64,000 nucleotides of DNA from Acidobacteriaceae bacterium (GTDB lineage Bacteria; Acidobacteriota; Terriglobia; Terriglobales; Acidobacteriaceae): contig JAOAPN010000002.1 of NCBI GenBank assembly GCA_025462885.1, positions 186,001 to 250,000 on the forward strand, written 5' to 3'. A program made the translations under genes and the position numbers. Positions 35,312-44,757 of the stretch are shown in pieces. Every line of letters starts with the position of its first letter. The stretch's first letter is position 1. Under the pieces are notes generated by a model. That model did no database searches, was not told the origin of the DNA, and worked only from the letters and a program-made list of their open reading frames with translations.

Positions 35312-36115
35312 ATGATCCCCTTTGTAAAAGCGCACGCCTGCGGCAATGATTTTCTGATTATTGAAGAGACGCTTGCCGGACGGCGTCATGCGGACCTGGC
35401 GCGGAAGCTTTGTTCGCGCAACACGAACGTCGGCGCGGATGGAATTGAGTTCCTGGAGCGGCGCGCGAATGGCGAGTTCTTTCTGCGATTGTTCAACGCG
35501 GATGGCAGTGAGGCAGAACTCTCCGGCAACGGGACGCGCTGTGTTGCGGCGTGGCTGGCGAAGAGCGAAGGCTTGCAGGAGGTTGCGCTGGGCACGCATG
35601 GCGGCGTGAGGACCTGCCGCGTGATCGAGGCGGCGGAGCCGAATTATCTGATCGAGAGTGCGATGGGTGTGCCTCGCGTGATGCCGCGAACGATCGTGGT
35701 GGATGGTGTCGGCAACGTCGCGGGAGCGATGGTGAATGTGGGGAATCCGCACTTCGTGATCCTGGTGGAGACGGAGGATTTCAGCGTGCAGGGACTGGCG
35801 TGGCAGGAGATCGGCGGGCGCATCAGCACCAGTCCACTGTTTCCGCATGGAACGAATGTGGAGTTCGTGAAAGTGCTTTCGAGCGGCGAGATTGCGTTCC
35901 GAATCTTCGAGCGTGGGTGCGGTCCGACGACCTCTTCGGGCACGGGTACGTGTGCTTCGTCAGCCGCTGCGATAGTTCTCGCAGGAGTCGAGCGGAGCCT
36001 CACTGCATTGGCCGAGGGAGGACCACAGAAGACCGTGTGGCCGACGAACGATCAGGTGATGCAGTTGACCGGTCCTGCGGAGATTGTCTGTGTTGGCGAG
36101 GTGTACGGACTGTGA
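35312..36115 (+). CDS. dapF: DapF-like epimerase with both catalytic cysteines replaced by serine
   Basis: 267 aa with the diaminopimelate epimerase fold. DapF interconverts LL- and meso-DAP using two cysteines, one in a CGNG motif and one before GTG in GETxACGTG. Here the first motif is ELSGNGTRC (Ser71) and the second GPTTSSGTGTC (Ser209), so both positions are Ser; an unusual Cys sits next to the substrate-binding Asn (AHACGNDF, C10). Other landmarks are intact (NADGSEAE, NVGNPHFV, PHGTNVEFV). Either the clade uses serine, or this enzyme acts on another substrate. No other dapF is in the window. It is followed by ldcA and mpl, which recycle DAP-containing peptides. Confidence 0.85.
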   Translation: MIPFVKAHACGNDFLIIEETLAGRRHADLARKLCSRNTNVGADGIEFLERRANGEFFLRLFNADGSEAELSGNGTRCVAAWLAKSEGLQEVALGTHGGVRTCRVIEAAEPNYLIESAMGVPRVMPRTIVVDGVGNVAGAMVNVGNPHFVILVETEDFSVQGLAWQEIGGRISTSPLFPHGTNVEFVKVLSSGEIAFRIFERGCGPTTSSGTGTCASSAAAIVLAGVERSLTALAEGGPQKTVWPTNDQVMQLTGPAEIVCVGEVYGL

Positions 36116-36129
36116 GGGGCGAGCTGAGT

Positions 36130-37056
36130 GTGAAACCTGCGGCATTGCGTAAGGGGTCTCGGCTGGCTGTGCTTTCGCCGGCCAGCACTCCCGTTGGCGA
36201 GAAGGTGCAGCATGGTCTGGAGCAGTTGAAGGCGCTGGGATACAAGACGGTGATGAGCGGGCATGCGCTGGATCGCGGGCCGCTCTACTATGCCGGGACT
36301 CTGGAGGAGCGGCTGGCGGATCTGCATGCGGCGTTCGCTGATCCGGAGATCGACGGAATCATCTGCACGCGGGGTGGCTGGGGCTCGGCGGAGTTGCTGC
36401 CGCATCTGGATGCTGAATTGATCCGAGCCAACCCGAAGGCATTTATCGGGTACAGCGACCATACCTCGCTACATTGCTGGATGCAGAATGAAGCGAATCT
36501 TGTTACATATTATGCGCCGATGGTCGCGTCGGACTTTGCGCGCGAAGATGGCGTGGATCTAGCGAGTTGGAAGCAGTGTTTCGGTGGCGCCTCCGATTGG
36601 TCGTTGGGCAAGGCTGATGGTCTGCGGGTGCTGCGGCCGGGCGTGGCAGAAGGGACGTTGCTGGGTGGATGCATCTCGATCCTGGCGCAGAGCCTTGGAA
36701 CTCCCTACGCGGGACGGGTCGCGGATGGCGTGCTGTTCCTGGAGGATATTGGGACGAAGCCGTACCAGTGGGACAGGATGCTGTTGCATCTGAAATATGC
36801 AGGTCTGTTGGAGGGGGCACGGGGTATTGTGTTCGGCGATATGACGCAATGCGTGGCGGCTGATGAGTTCGAGTTTCTGGAGCGCGCGATTCTTCATTCG
36901 CTGCGGGACTTCACGGGACCGATTGCAATTGGGTTGCGGTGCGGGCATGTGAGCGCGCCGAATATTACTTTGCCGCTGAATGTACGGGTGAGGCTGGATC
37001 TGTCGGATGTTGAGAGTCCGCGACTCCAGTTTCTGGAAGCGGCTGTTACGGGCTAG
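36130..37056 (+). CDS. ldcA: LD-carboxypeptidase, S66 family
   Basis: 308 aa. S66 enzymes remove the terminal D-Ala of recycled murein tetrapeptides in the cytoplasm. The nucleophile elbow is CTRGGWGSAELL (Ser86); FIGYSDHTSLH, the Glu region LFLEDIGTKPYQWDRML and the catalytic His in RCGHVSAPNITLPL complete the site. The GTG at 36130 follows a gagggg about 10 nt upstream; a GTG at 36112 overlapping the dapF stop is an alternative. It is followed 17 bp later by mpl, the next step in recycling. Confidence 0.92.
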   Translation: MKPAALRKGSRLAVLSPASTPVGEKVQHGLEQLKALGYKTVMSGHALDRGPLYYAGTLEERLADLHAAFADPEIDGIICTRGGWGSAELLPHLDAELIRANPKAFIGYSDHTSLHCWMQNEANLVTYYAPMVASDFAREDGVDLASWKQCFGGASDWSLGKADGLRVLRPGVAEGTLLGGCISILAQSLGTPYAGRVADGVLFLEDIGTKPYQWDRMLLHLKYAGLLEGARGIVFGDMTQCVAADEFEFLERAILHSLRDFTGPIAIGLRCGHVSAPNITLPLNVRVRLDLSDVESPRLQFLEAAVTG

Positions 37057-37073
37057 GTGGGAGACGAGAAAAG

Positions 37074-38519
37074 ATGCAGAGCGGACGACATATTCATTTG
37101 ATCGGAATTTGCGGAACGGCGATGGCGTCGCTGGCGGGGATGTTGCAGTTGCAGGGACACCGCGTGACGGGCTCGGATGCTGCGGCGTATCCGCCGATGA
37201 GCGACCAGTTGGTGGGGCTTGGGATTCCGGTGCTGGAGCCGTATGCGGAGGCGAATCTTCGGCCGCGGCCAGACCTGGTAGTGGTGGGCAACGCGATTTC
37301 ACGGGGCAATGTGGAGCTGGAGTATGTGCTGGATGAGCGGATTCCGTTCAGCTCGATGGCGGCGATTCTGCATGATGAATTCCTGATGGGACGCGAGTCG
37401 CTGGTAGTCGCTGGAACGCACGGGAAGACGACTACGACGAGCATGTTGGCGTGGATCTATGAGGTGGCTTCGCGTGAGAACGCCGCGCTGGCACCTTCGT
37501 TCCTGATCGGTGGGGTGGCAGAGAACTTTGGAACGAGCTTCAAAGTGCGGGCCACAAAACCCTTTCTGATCGAAGGCGATGAGTACGACACGGCGTTCTT
37601 CGACAAGGGGCCGAAGTTTCTGCATTACTTTCCCGACGCCGCGATTCTGACGCATGCGGAGTTCGATCATGCGGATATCTACAAGGATCTCGATGCAGTA
37701 AAGACGGCGTTCAAGCGCTTCGTCAATCTGATTCCACGGCGCGGCCGGATCGTCGCGTTCGATGGAAGTGTGAATGTCAGTGAATGCGTGGCGAAAGCCT
37801 TCTGTGGTGTGGAACGGTATGGCTTTGATCCTGCTTCGTACTGGCATGTCTCGGAGCTGATGCACGACGCTACGGAGACACGCTGGACGGTAACGCGTGG
37901 CGGGGAGCACTTCGCGGAGTTGAGTCTGCCGATGGCGGGTGAGCACAATGCTCTGAACGCCACGGCGGCTGCGGCGCTGGCGGCGGGGCAGGGAGTGCTG
38001 GTTGAAGCGATCGTTGAGGCGCTGGCTACCTTCCGCAGCGTGAAGCGAAGGCTGGAGGTTCGGGCCCAGGTGGGCGGCGTCACGATTGTGGATGACTTCG
38101 CACACCATCCGACGGCGATCCGTGAGACGCTGCGGGCGCTGCGGGAGCGGTATCCGGAGAGCCGGTTGTGGGCGGTCCTGGAGCCCCGGTCGAATACGCT
38201 GCGGCGAAACGTGTTCGAGGATGCATTGGTGGATAGCCTGGCGCTGGCAGATCGCGTGGTGCTGGCGGCGGTGTTCAAGTCGGAGAGCATTCCTGTGGCC
38301 GAGCGGCTGGTTCCGGAGCACGTGGCGGAGCGGCTCGTGGAGTGCGGGACGACCGCGATGGTGTGCCTGGACGCCGATGCCATCGTCGGAGTGCTGCAGG
38401 AGCAAGTGAAGCCGGGCGACATCGTCGCTATCATGTCCAACGGAGGATTCGGCGGCATCTACGAGAAGCTTCCGCGGGCGATTGAGGCCCAGATTGGCTC
38501 GGCAGCAGCGCGGATTTAG
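37074..38519 (+). CDS. mpl: UDP-MurNAc:L-Ala-gamma-D-Glu-meso-DAP ligase
   Basis: 481 aa Mur-ligase. The Rossmann start HIHLIGICGTAMASLAGMLQ is specific for Mpl (IGICGTAM), the P-loop is GTHGKTTTTSMLAW, and further marks are EGDEYDTAFFDKGPKF, HAEFDHADI, GEHNALNATAA and DDFAHHPTAIRETLRA. Mpl reattaches the recycled tripeptide to UDP-MurNAc in the cytoplasm, bypassing MurC-MurE. With dapF-like and ldcA it forms a wall-recycling operon. Confidence 0.95.
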   Translation: MQSGRHIHLIGICGTAMASLAGMLQLQGHRVTGSDAAAYPPMSDQLVGLGIPVLEPYAEANLRPRPDLVVVGNAISRGNVELEYVLDERIPFSSMAAILHDEFLMGRESLVVAGTHGKTTTTSMLAWIYEVASRENAALAPSFLIGGVAENFGTSFKVRATKPFLIEGDEYDTAFFDKGPKFLHYFPDAAILTHAEFDHADIYKDLDAVKTAFKRFVNLIPRRGRIVAFDGSVNVSECVAKAFCGVERYGFDPASYWHVSELMHDATETRWTVTRGGEHFAELSLPMAGEHNALNATAAAALAAGQGVLVEAIVEALATFRSVKRRLEVRAQVGGVTIVDDFAHHPTAIRETLRALRERYPESRLWAVLEPRSNTLRRNVFEDALVDSLALADRVVLAAVFKSESIPVAERLVPEHVAERLVECGTTAMVCLDADAIVGVLQEQVKPGDIVAIMSNGGFGGIYEKLPRAIEAQIGSAAARI

Positions 38520-38556
38520 GGTCAGCCGGCTGGGTTACGGTATTCTGCCTAGTGGA

Positions 38557-39273
38557 ATGTTCTCTACGCTGAAGCTGATTTTTGTCTACGTTACGTTGGG
38601 CCCGCTTGCGGGGCTGATTGGAATTCCTTACACACTGCTGGTGCGGGATATTTCCCTGCTGTATCGCGTCTCCATGTGGATCGCTCATGCCGGGGTCCGT
38701 GCGGCCGGGATTCGCACCGAGATCTTCGGACTGGAGCATGTTCCGGTGGAGCGGAGTTGCATCTTCATGTGCAACCACGTCTCGAACCTGGACCCACCGG
38801 TGGTGCTGCCGTTGTTGCCGGGGCGCAGTTCCGTGCTGCTGAAGAAGGAGCTGATGAGCATTCCGATTCTCGGGCTGGCGATGCGGATGGGCAAGTTCAT
38901 TCCAGTGGAGCGAGGGCAGAAGCGGGAGGCAGCCAAGGCCAGCGTGCTCGCGGCTGCTGAGGCTTTGCGCTCGGGGTTGCACATCCTGGTGTTTCCGGAG
39001 GGGACGCGGTCGCTGGATGGGCGGCTCTCGACGTTCAAGAAGGGGCCGTTTTATCTGGCGCAGGAGACGCTCGCACCAATCATTCCGGTAGCGATCTCTG
39101 GTACGGAGAAGATGATGAAGAAGGGAAGCGCAGCGATTACACCCGGGGTGGCGCGGGTGCAGTTGCTGCCGGCGATCGAGTCGTCGGAGTATGCGACGCG
39201 GGAGGAGTTGATCCGGGCGGTGCGGGCGGCGATTGCGGCGGCTCTGCCGGAAGACATGAAGCCGCTGAGCTAG
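38557..39273 (+). CDS. plsC: 1-acyl-sn-glycerol-3-phosphate acyltransferase
   Basis: 238 aa with an N-terminal hydrophobic segment. Acyltransferase motifs are CNHVSNLDPP (HxxxxD) and FPEGTRS, with PVERG and IIPVAISG blocks between and after. It makes phosphatidic acid at the inner membrane. The ATG at 38557 is the family-like start, 37 bp after mpl, so it is probably the last gene of this forward run. Confidence 0.92.
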   Translation: MFSTLKLIFVYVTLGPLAGLIGIPYTLLVRDISLLYRVSMWIAHAGVRAAGIRTEIFGLEHVPVERSCIFMCNHVSNLDPPVVLPLLPGRSSVLLKKELMSIPILGLAMRMGKFIPVERGQKREAAKASVLAAAEALRSGLHILVFPEGTRSLDGRLSTFKKGPFYLAQETLAPIIPVAISGTEKMMKKGSAAITPGVARVQLLPAIESSEYATREELIRAVRAAIAAALPEDMKPLS

Positions 39274-39357
39274 GAAAAAATATACGCGAAGCGTCCAATA
39301 CCCCACGAAGTGGCGCCTGCCCGGCGTCAGGGCGCCTTGGTATTAGCTCGCCTGACG

Positions 39358-39993
39358 TTACTTGACGATGGCGTTGTAGCCGTCGGAGAGGAGGCGCTGG
39401 CGCATGGTGTCGGCGTCCTTGCGGATCGCGTAGGGGCCGACCTGAATATGAAGGAGCTTATCCTGCGTTTCCTGGCGGATGAAGACAGCGTAGCCACGCT
39501 GCTTGAGGGTGGAGAGCAGGACGTCGGCGTCTTCGCGATGGGAGACGGCCGCGATCTGGACGAAGAGAGTGCCTGCGGCTGCGGAAGGGACGATTGCGGG
39601 CTTCGGTTCGGGCTTCTGTGCTGCTGTCGGAGGCGGGGTGCTGGCGGCAACTGCGGTGGCCTTTATTGCCCGGGCCGGGGCAGGAGCGGGGGCGACTTCG
39701 GCTGGGGGCTCGGCTAAGAGTTCGTCGGAACTGCCGGAGGGAGGTTTCGCGGCAGAGCTGGTGGGCGCGGCGGGGGCTTCAGGGGGGGCGGCGACGATGG
39801 GAGCGGCCGAGCGGCGGCCCATGCTGTAGCCGAGACCGAAGAACAACGAACAGATCAGGGCGAGGCCGAAGAAGATGCCGAGGATGGTGGCGGCACCGAG
39901 AGAGATTTCGCGGTCCTGTTCGACGGGGTCGTCGTAGTCGAGATGGCCGCGCTGATGCTCGCGTTCATGCAGACTGCTGTTGTAGCTGTTCAC
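39358..39993 (-). CDS. SPOR-domain membrane protein
   Basis: 211 aa. A cytoplasmic N-terminus is followed by one membrane helix (ATILGIFFGLALICSLFFGLG), a Pro/Ala-rich linker and a C-terminal SPOR domain (about 137-211: LFVQIAAVSHREDADVLLSTL to HIQVGPYAIRKDADTMRQRL). SPOR domains bind glycan strands denuded of stem peptides, typically at the division septum. It is the last gene of a reverse-strand membrane cluster starting at 44757. Confidence 0.92.
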   Translation of the reverse strand: MNSYNSSLHEREHQRGHLDYDDPVEQDREISLGAATILGIFFGLALICSLFFGLGYSMGRRSAAPIVAAPPEAPAAPTSSAAKPPSGSSDELLAEPPAEVAPAPAPARAIKATAVAASTPPPTAAQKPEPKPAIVPSAAAGTLFVQIAAVSHREDADVLLSTLKQRGYAVFIRQETQDKLLHIQVGPYAIRKDADTMRQRLLSDGYNAIVK

Positions 39994-40047
39994 GATGGGT
40001 CTACCTTGTTGCCGGTTGCGCTGTGTGCCGGATGCTCCTCTATTGTT

Positions 40048-40845
40048 TTAGTCCTTTTTAGGCTCGATTTCTTCCTTTTTGGCGTCGCCCATGTTTGGTA
40101 TCAAGGTTCGGTTGAAGAGATTCATCAGCTCCATGGGCAGGGGGAAGACGATGGTGGTGTTCTTTTCGACGCCGATTTCGGTGAGGGTCTGGAGGTAGCG
40201 AAGCTGGAGCGTCATGGGCTGGGTGGCCATCAGGGCGGCTGCCTCGACCAGCTTGGCGGCGGCGTTGAACTCCCCCTCGGCGTGGATGATCTTGGCGCGG
40301 CGCTCGCGTTCGGCCTCGGCCTGCTTGGCCATGGCGCGGAGCATGGTCTCGGGCATATCGACCTGCTTGACCTCGACCGAGACCACTTTTACGCCAAAAG
40401 GAGAGGTGTGGCCGTCGATGATGGTCTGGATGCGCTGGTTGAGAGTCTCGCGGTGGGCGAGCAGGCCATCAAGGTCGACTTCGCCGAGGACGGAGCGGAG
40501 CGTGGTCTGGGCGAACTGGGAGGTCTGGTAGATGTAGTTGGCGACCTCGATGACCGCTTTGGTGGGATCGACGACGCGCAGAGTGATGACGGCATTGACT
40601 TTAAGGGTGACGTTATCGCGGGTGATGACGTCCTGGGCAGGGACTTCCATCGCCTCCTGGCGAAGGGAGATTCGGACGATCTGGTCGAGCGGGCGGAAGA
40701 TGAAGATGACGCCGGGACCGGCGGCCGCCTGCTTGACGCGGCCGAGGCGGAAAATAACGCCGCGCTCGTACTCCTTCAGGATGTTGATGGAACCAATGAG
40801 GTAAAGGACGACGATTGCGATCAGGAAGAGCGCGGGGATAGGCAT
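40048..40845 (-). CDS. Slipin / stomatin-like SPFH protein
   Basis: 265 aa. One N-terminal hydrophobic hairpin ([18 protein letters not shown]) precedes an SPFH domain: [62 protein letters not shown] coiled-coil segment ([23 protein letters not shown]) and a hydrophobic C-terminal piece follow. Such proteins oligomerise in membrane microdomains and are partners and substrates of NfeD-type proteases, one of which is encoded two genes upstream. The start at 40845 gives the standard slipin N-terminus. Confidence 0.93.
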   Translation of the reverse strand: MPIPALFLIAIVVLYLIGSINILKEYERGVIFRLGRVKQAAAGPGVIFIFRPLDQIVRISLRQEAMEVPAQDVITRDNVTLKVNAVITLRVVDPTKAVIEVANYIYQTSQFAQTTLRSVLGEVDLDGLLAHRETLNQRIQTIIDGHTSPFGVKVVSVEVKQVDMPETMLRAMAKQAEAERERRAKIIHAEGEFNAAAKLVEAAALMATQPMTLQLRYLQTLTEIGVEKNTTIVFPLPMELMNLFNRTLIPNMGDAKKEEIEPKKD

Positions 40846-40997
40846 AGGACCTCTGGCTGCGGGGATTCGCGCGGCCATGGCGATTGTAATGCAGTGCTTG
40901 GTGCGTGGTGCGAAGGGTGGCAAACGCGAGGACCAAAAGACCAAAAGAAACGCCGCGCTTCCTGGGAAGAGGCGCGGCGCTCTTGGATCGAGACCGG

Positions 40998-41657
40998 TTA
41001 GAACCTGAGGTAAAAGCCGATGCCGGGCTCCAGCGTGCTGGTGCGCTTCTGGATGGTCAGGTAGTTCTGGCCGAAGTCCGGAGCCTTGTAGAAGGCCTGG
41101 CGGAGGTGGACACGAACTCCGAAGTGCTTGGAGAAGAGGGCGTCATCGTCGAGTCCGACGTTGTAGTAGTAGGTCATGCGGGCCTGGGCGGAGAGGCCCT
41201 GTCCGCCGCCAGCGGTGGGGCGGAAGGCAGTAGTACCAGCGCCGACGGCGGCGAAGGGTTTGAAGCCGAAGTAGGAGGAGGGGGTGTGGACGACGTAGCC
41301 GAGGGAGTACTCCGAGGCCTTGGTCTGGACTCCGCCCGCAATGTTGGAGAAGTTTTCGGTGTAACGCGCCTGCATATAGTTGGCTTCAAAGCCGACCAAG
41401 GGCGATTTAACGTAACGCAGCGTAGCGAGGAAGCCGACCGTGGTGCTGGCCTTCAGAGTGATCGGGGTCTGGCTGCGCTGCTCGGTGCCGGCAACGTCGC
41501 CGGTGATCTGGCCGACCGCAGTGACGCCAAGGTCGACGCGGGAGAGTTGATGCTGCAGGGCGGTCTCCGGGAGTGCCTGGCCGCGTGCGGCGCTATAGCT
41601 GAGGCTGAGGCAGAGAAGGGCGATGGCGATAGACCACGGGCGAGACACATTCAACAT
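40998..41657 (-). CDS. Small outer-membrane beta-barrel protein, unknown function
   Basis: 219 aa with a signal peptide ([18 protein letters not shown]) and alternating hydrophobic strands ([43 protein letters not shown]) ending in GIGFYLRF, a terminal Phe typical of BAM substrates. It resembles OmpA-like or OmpW-like eight-stranded barrels in length. The ATG at 41657 has a cagga about 10 nt upstream; a TTG at 41678 is an alternative. It lies between the NfeD and slipin genes, which are usually adjacent. Confidence 0.78.
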   Translation of the reverse strand: MLNVSRPWSIAIALLCLSLSYSAARGQALPETALQHQLSRVDLGVTAVGQITGDVAGTEQRSQTPITLKASTTVGFLATLRYVKSPLVGFEANYMQARYTENFSNIAGGVQTKASEYSLGYVVHTPSSYFGFKPFAAVGAGTTAFRPTAGGGQGLSAQARMTYYYNVGLDDDALFSKHFGVRVHLRQAFYKAPDFGQNYLTIQKRTSTLEPGIGFYLRF

Positions 41658-41752
41658 TCCGGCGAAACTCCTGAGCAAGAAAACTTGTTCTTTTAGTTTA
41701 CTCTGCCGGGCGGTTTGAGGGGTTTTGACCTCAGGTCGGGACAGGTGCGTTT

Positions 41753-43138
41753 CTACTCCGGCTTGACGATCAGGGTCAGGTCTTCGATGGATTCGACCAG
41801 GACGGCCGCGCCCTGGGGAAGGTGCACGTTGTCACGAAGGCGGGCCTGCCAGAGCTCTCCGCGAACCTCAACCTGTCCGGTGGGTGCGAGTGGCGTGACG
41901 GCGATAGCTCGTTTGCCGATCATGGCCTGGGGTCCCAGTAGAACTTTGTTACGTTTGGCGCGGAGGGCCAGCAGGGCAAGTCCGAAGGAGATGCCGCCGA
42001 AGCCAAGGCCTGCGGCGATCGCGATCGAACGGTGAACGCGGAGTTCGGGGATGGGGGCGTCGACCAGCGTGGCGAGTCCGAAGATCAGGGCGGCGATACC
42101 GGCGGCGGCAAGCACTCCGTGGCTGCTGAATTTGAGTTCGAGGATCAGCAGCAGGACGGAGGCGAGCAGCAGGAAGACGGCGGTGTGGTGGATGGGGAGC
42201 AGGTTGAGTCCGAAGAGCGCAAGCAGCACGCAAAGGGTTCCGAGGGAGCCGGGAACTATGGTGCCGGGGACGTTGAACTCCAGGTAGATAAGGAGCGCGC
42301 CGAGGACGAGGAGCAGCACCGCGAAGTCAGGATTGGCGAGACGGGTGAGAAGCTTTTCGCGGGTGGAGGGGGGAAGCGTTTCAATCTGCGCGTTCGTTAG
42401 GTGAAGGGTGGTGACAGTGCCGTTGAGGCGGTGGACCTGCGTTCCGTCGAGCGATTGCAGGAGGGCGGTCTCGGTGGGGGCGACCTGGTCGATGAGGTGC
42501 AGTTGTAAAGCTTCGGTATCGCTGTAGGACTTCGAGTTGCGGACGGCGTCTTCGGCGGCGGTAGCGTTGCGGTTGCGGCGGGAGGTGTAGGAGCGGAGGA
42601 AGGCTGCGGCGTCGTTTTCTATCTTCTGCTTGAGGATCGGATCCATCTGGGCGGAGCTCTTGCCGTCGACGACGGGGTGGGCTGCTCCGGCCTCGGTGCC
42701 GGGAGCCATCGCGGCTATGTCGGCGGCTTCGAGCAGGAAGAAGCCTGCGGAGCCGGCTCGGCTGCCCGACGGCGAGATATAGATCGCAACAGGAACGGGC
42801 GAGGCTTCGATAGCCTGGACGATGGTACGGGTGGAGTCGAGCAGGCCGCCGGGAGTCCCGAGGCCGATGAGGACGAGGTCAGCGTGGCGGCGGGCGGCTT
42901 CGTCGAGGCCGCGCTGGAGGTACGAGGCAGTGATGGGCTGTATGGTGTCGTGGAGGGTGAGGCGAAGAACGAGTGGGGATTGGGCAGAGAGAGGGAGGGC
43001 GAGCAGCAGGAGAAGGAACAGCGTGAGGGCGGACGCTTTTAAATTCCGTCGCACCTTCTGGCTGGAGTTAGGACCGGCCGCCGAGGGTGAAAGCGGAACA
43101 CTCCGCTCTGCGACGGAAGGGAAGATAGGGCGCGTCAT
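41753..43138 (-). CDS. NfeD-family membrane serine protease (long form)
   Basis: 461 aa. After a signal segment comes a ClpP-like protease domain: GTPGGLLDSTRTIVQAIEASPVPVAIYISPSGSRAGSAGFFLLEAADIAAM, with Ser130 in the AGSAG nucleophile position, then APGTEAGAAHPV, and a Lys in QKIEN (K172), matching the Ser-Lys dyad of archaeal stomatin proteases. Four or five membrane helices follow (about 265-395), then a C-terminal OB-fold NfeD domain (GKRAIAVTPLAPTGQVEVRGELW). It is predicted to cleave stomatin-like proteins. Its start overlaps the TPR gene stop by 4 bp. Confidence 0.9.
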   Translation of the reverse strand: MTRPIFPSVAERSVPLSPSAAGPNSSQKVRRNLKASALTLFLLLLLALPLSAQSPLVLRLTLHDTIQPITASYLQRGLDEAARRHADLVLIGLGTPGGLLDSTRTIVQAIEASPVPVAIYISPSGSRAGSAGFFLLEAADIAAMAPGTEAGAAHPVVDGKSSAQMDPILKQKIENDAAAFLRSYTSRRNRNATAAEDAVRNSKSYSDTEALQLHLIDQVAPTETALLQSLDGTQVHRLNGTVTTLHLTNAQIETLPPSTREKLLTRLANPDFAVLLLVLGALLIYLEFNVPGTIVPGSLGTLCVLLALFGLNLLPIHHTAVFLLLASVLLLILELKFSSHGVLAAAGIAALIFGLATLVDAPIPELRVHRSIAIAAGLGFGGISFGLALLALRAKRNKVLLGPQAMIGKRAIAVTPLAPTGQVEVRGELWQARLRDNVHLPQGAAVLVESIEDLTLIVKPE

Positions 43139-44757
43139 GGCAGGGGCTGGTTACGGGATTGGAGGGCTTGCTTCATGCCTTGGGCTGCAGTGTTGGCGGG
43201 TTCAAGGCGCAGGGCGTTGGAGACGTCGGAAGCGGCGGCGGGGAGCTTATCTTCCTTGAGGTCGAGGCGTGCCAGGACAAGGTACGCGTCGGCGTTCGGT
43301 TTCAGTTTGAGCGAGAGCTGGGCTTCGGCGCTGGCGTCGGCGGCGCTGGCGCTTTGCTCGCGGACCTGCGCGAGACCGGTGTGGGCGGCGAAGTTCTGCT
43401 TATCGGCGGCGATGGCGGCCTGGAACTGCTGTTCGGCCTCAGGGAGCAGGCCCTGGGCCAGGTATTCATTGCCGGACTGGACGTATTGGGTCGCCTGCTG
43501 GATAGGTGGCAGGGTGCCAAGGCGAACGGCGCGAAGCTGGTCAAGTTGGAAGGCCGCCTGCCGGAAGGGAGCTTCGGAGTAGGTGCGGCGGATGCGTTCG
43601 AGGGGCTCGAACGCATTTGGATCTTTCGGGGCGCTGGAGCGGCCGGCCGCGATGCGGGTGCTGAGCTGCTTCGCTTCATTGTCGGTGGGGTGAAGTTTGA
43701 TGGCAAGATCGACTTCGCGCTGGGCGGTGGCGAAGTCTCCACGGCGCAGAAGAGAGACGGCGAGGTTGTAGTGATAGTCGGCGTCGTTGGGGTCGGCGGT
43801 GGAGGCGCGCTGGAAGAGCGGCACCGCGTCGCGGCTCTGGCGGCTGATGGCGACGGCCTGGTTGTTGACGACCTCGGGCAGGGGCAGACGGGTTGCGACA
43901 AAGCTGAAAGCCTTTTCTGCGTCGGCGTATTTGGCAGCGTTGAAGCGGGCAAGGCCGAGGTAGAAGCTGGCTTCGAGGGCGAGGCGATCGTTGGGGAGAA
44001 CTTTGGAGAGGGTGGCGGCGGAGTGGTCGTAGTCGCGCGCGATGTACTGGGTCTTGCCCAGGGCGAGCAGCGCGGCGCTATAGCTGGGAGTTTCGGCTAC
44101 GGCTTGCTGGAGGCGCTTGATCCGTTCCTGCGGGAGGTTGGAATCGATGCCGCGGATGTAGTTCTCAAAGGAACTGAGCTTGACGCCGGAGGAGGCGGAG
44201 AGGAACGTCTGCAGGGCGACGCTGAAGTGGGGGTCGATCTGGCGGGCGCTCTTCCAGGCGATGGCGTTTTCAACATCCAGCAGACGTGCGAGTTCGCCGG
44301 AGTCGCTGAGAGGAGCCGACATGCGAAGGCGACCAACTTCGAGCACCTGCGCCTGGACAGCGATGCGAGCGGGAGTGTGGGCGGGGTTCGGGTTGGGTGC
44401 GGGAGTGACGGTGTAGCTGCCTACGATCACGTAGTCGGCGTCGAGGGTCTGGGCGATGCGGATGGTGGTCGCGCGGGAGGGTTTGAAGTCGATGGGGAGA
44501 CCGAGGTGGTCGAGGGCGAACTGGCGGTCGTCCCGGGTGATGGTGAGGAAGCCGGCGGAGTTCAGGCGCTGGTTCAGGGTGTCGGGGAAAGAGTCGCCGA
44601 TCCACGAGAGCGCCGACTGGCCAGACTTGTTCTCGAACGGGAGCACGAGAATGAGACGGCCCGGAGTGGGGGCGGCGTCCTGCGCATAGATGCTCACGGT
44701 GCAGACGAGGAGGGCGGCGACGAGGAATGCGGGGCGGAGATGGAAGAGGCGCGGCAC
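43135..44757 (-). CDS. Exported TPR-repeat protein
   Basis: 540 aa with a signal peptide (FLVAALLVCTVSIYAQD). Residues 30-160 look like the CsgG/TolB-N-type domain that reports on sugar or protein complexes (LVLPFENKSGQSALSWIGDSF; DADYVIVGSYTV). The rest is tetratricopeptide repeats (ALLALGKTQYIARDYDHSAATLSKVLP; ADYHYNLAVSLLRRGDFATAQREVDLAIKLHP; AHTGLAQVREQSASAADASAEAQLSLKLKP). It is likely a periplasmic scaffold. It is translationally coupled to nfeD and may deliver or recognise partners for it (inference). Confidence 0.85.
   Translation of the reverse strand: MPRLFHLRPAFLVAALLVCTVSIYAQDAAPTPGRLILVLPFENKSGQSALSWIGDSFPDTLNQRLNSAGFLTITRDDRQFALDHLGLPIDFKPSRATTIRIAQTLDADYVIVGSYTVTPAPNPNPAHTPARIAVQAQVLEVGRLRMSAPLSDSGELARLLDVENAIAWKSARQIDPHFSVALQTFLSASSGVKLSSFENYIRGIDSNLPQERIKRLQQAVAETPSYSAALLALGKTQYIARDYDHSAATLSKVLPNDRLALEASFYLGLARFNAAKYADAEKAFSFVATRLPLPEVVNNQAVAISRQSRDAVPLFQRASTADPNDADYHYNLAVSLLRRGDFATAQREVDLAIKLHPTDNEAKQLSTRIAAGRSSAPKDPNAFEPLERIRRTYSEAPFRQAAFQLDQLRAVRLGTLPPIQQATQYVQSGNEYLAQGLLPEAEQQFQAAIAADKQNFAAHTGLAQVREQSASAADASAEAQLSLKLKPNADAYLVLARLDLKEDKLPAAASDVSNALRLEPANTAAQGMKQALQSRNQPLP

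Noticed and set aside
35551..36111. Upstream extension of the ldcA reading frame inside dapF
   Set aside because: It is an out-of-frame reading of the dapF-like coding sequence; LdcA similarity begins only after 36130.
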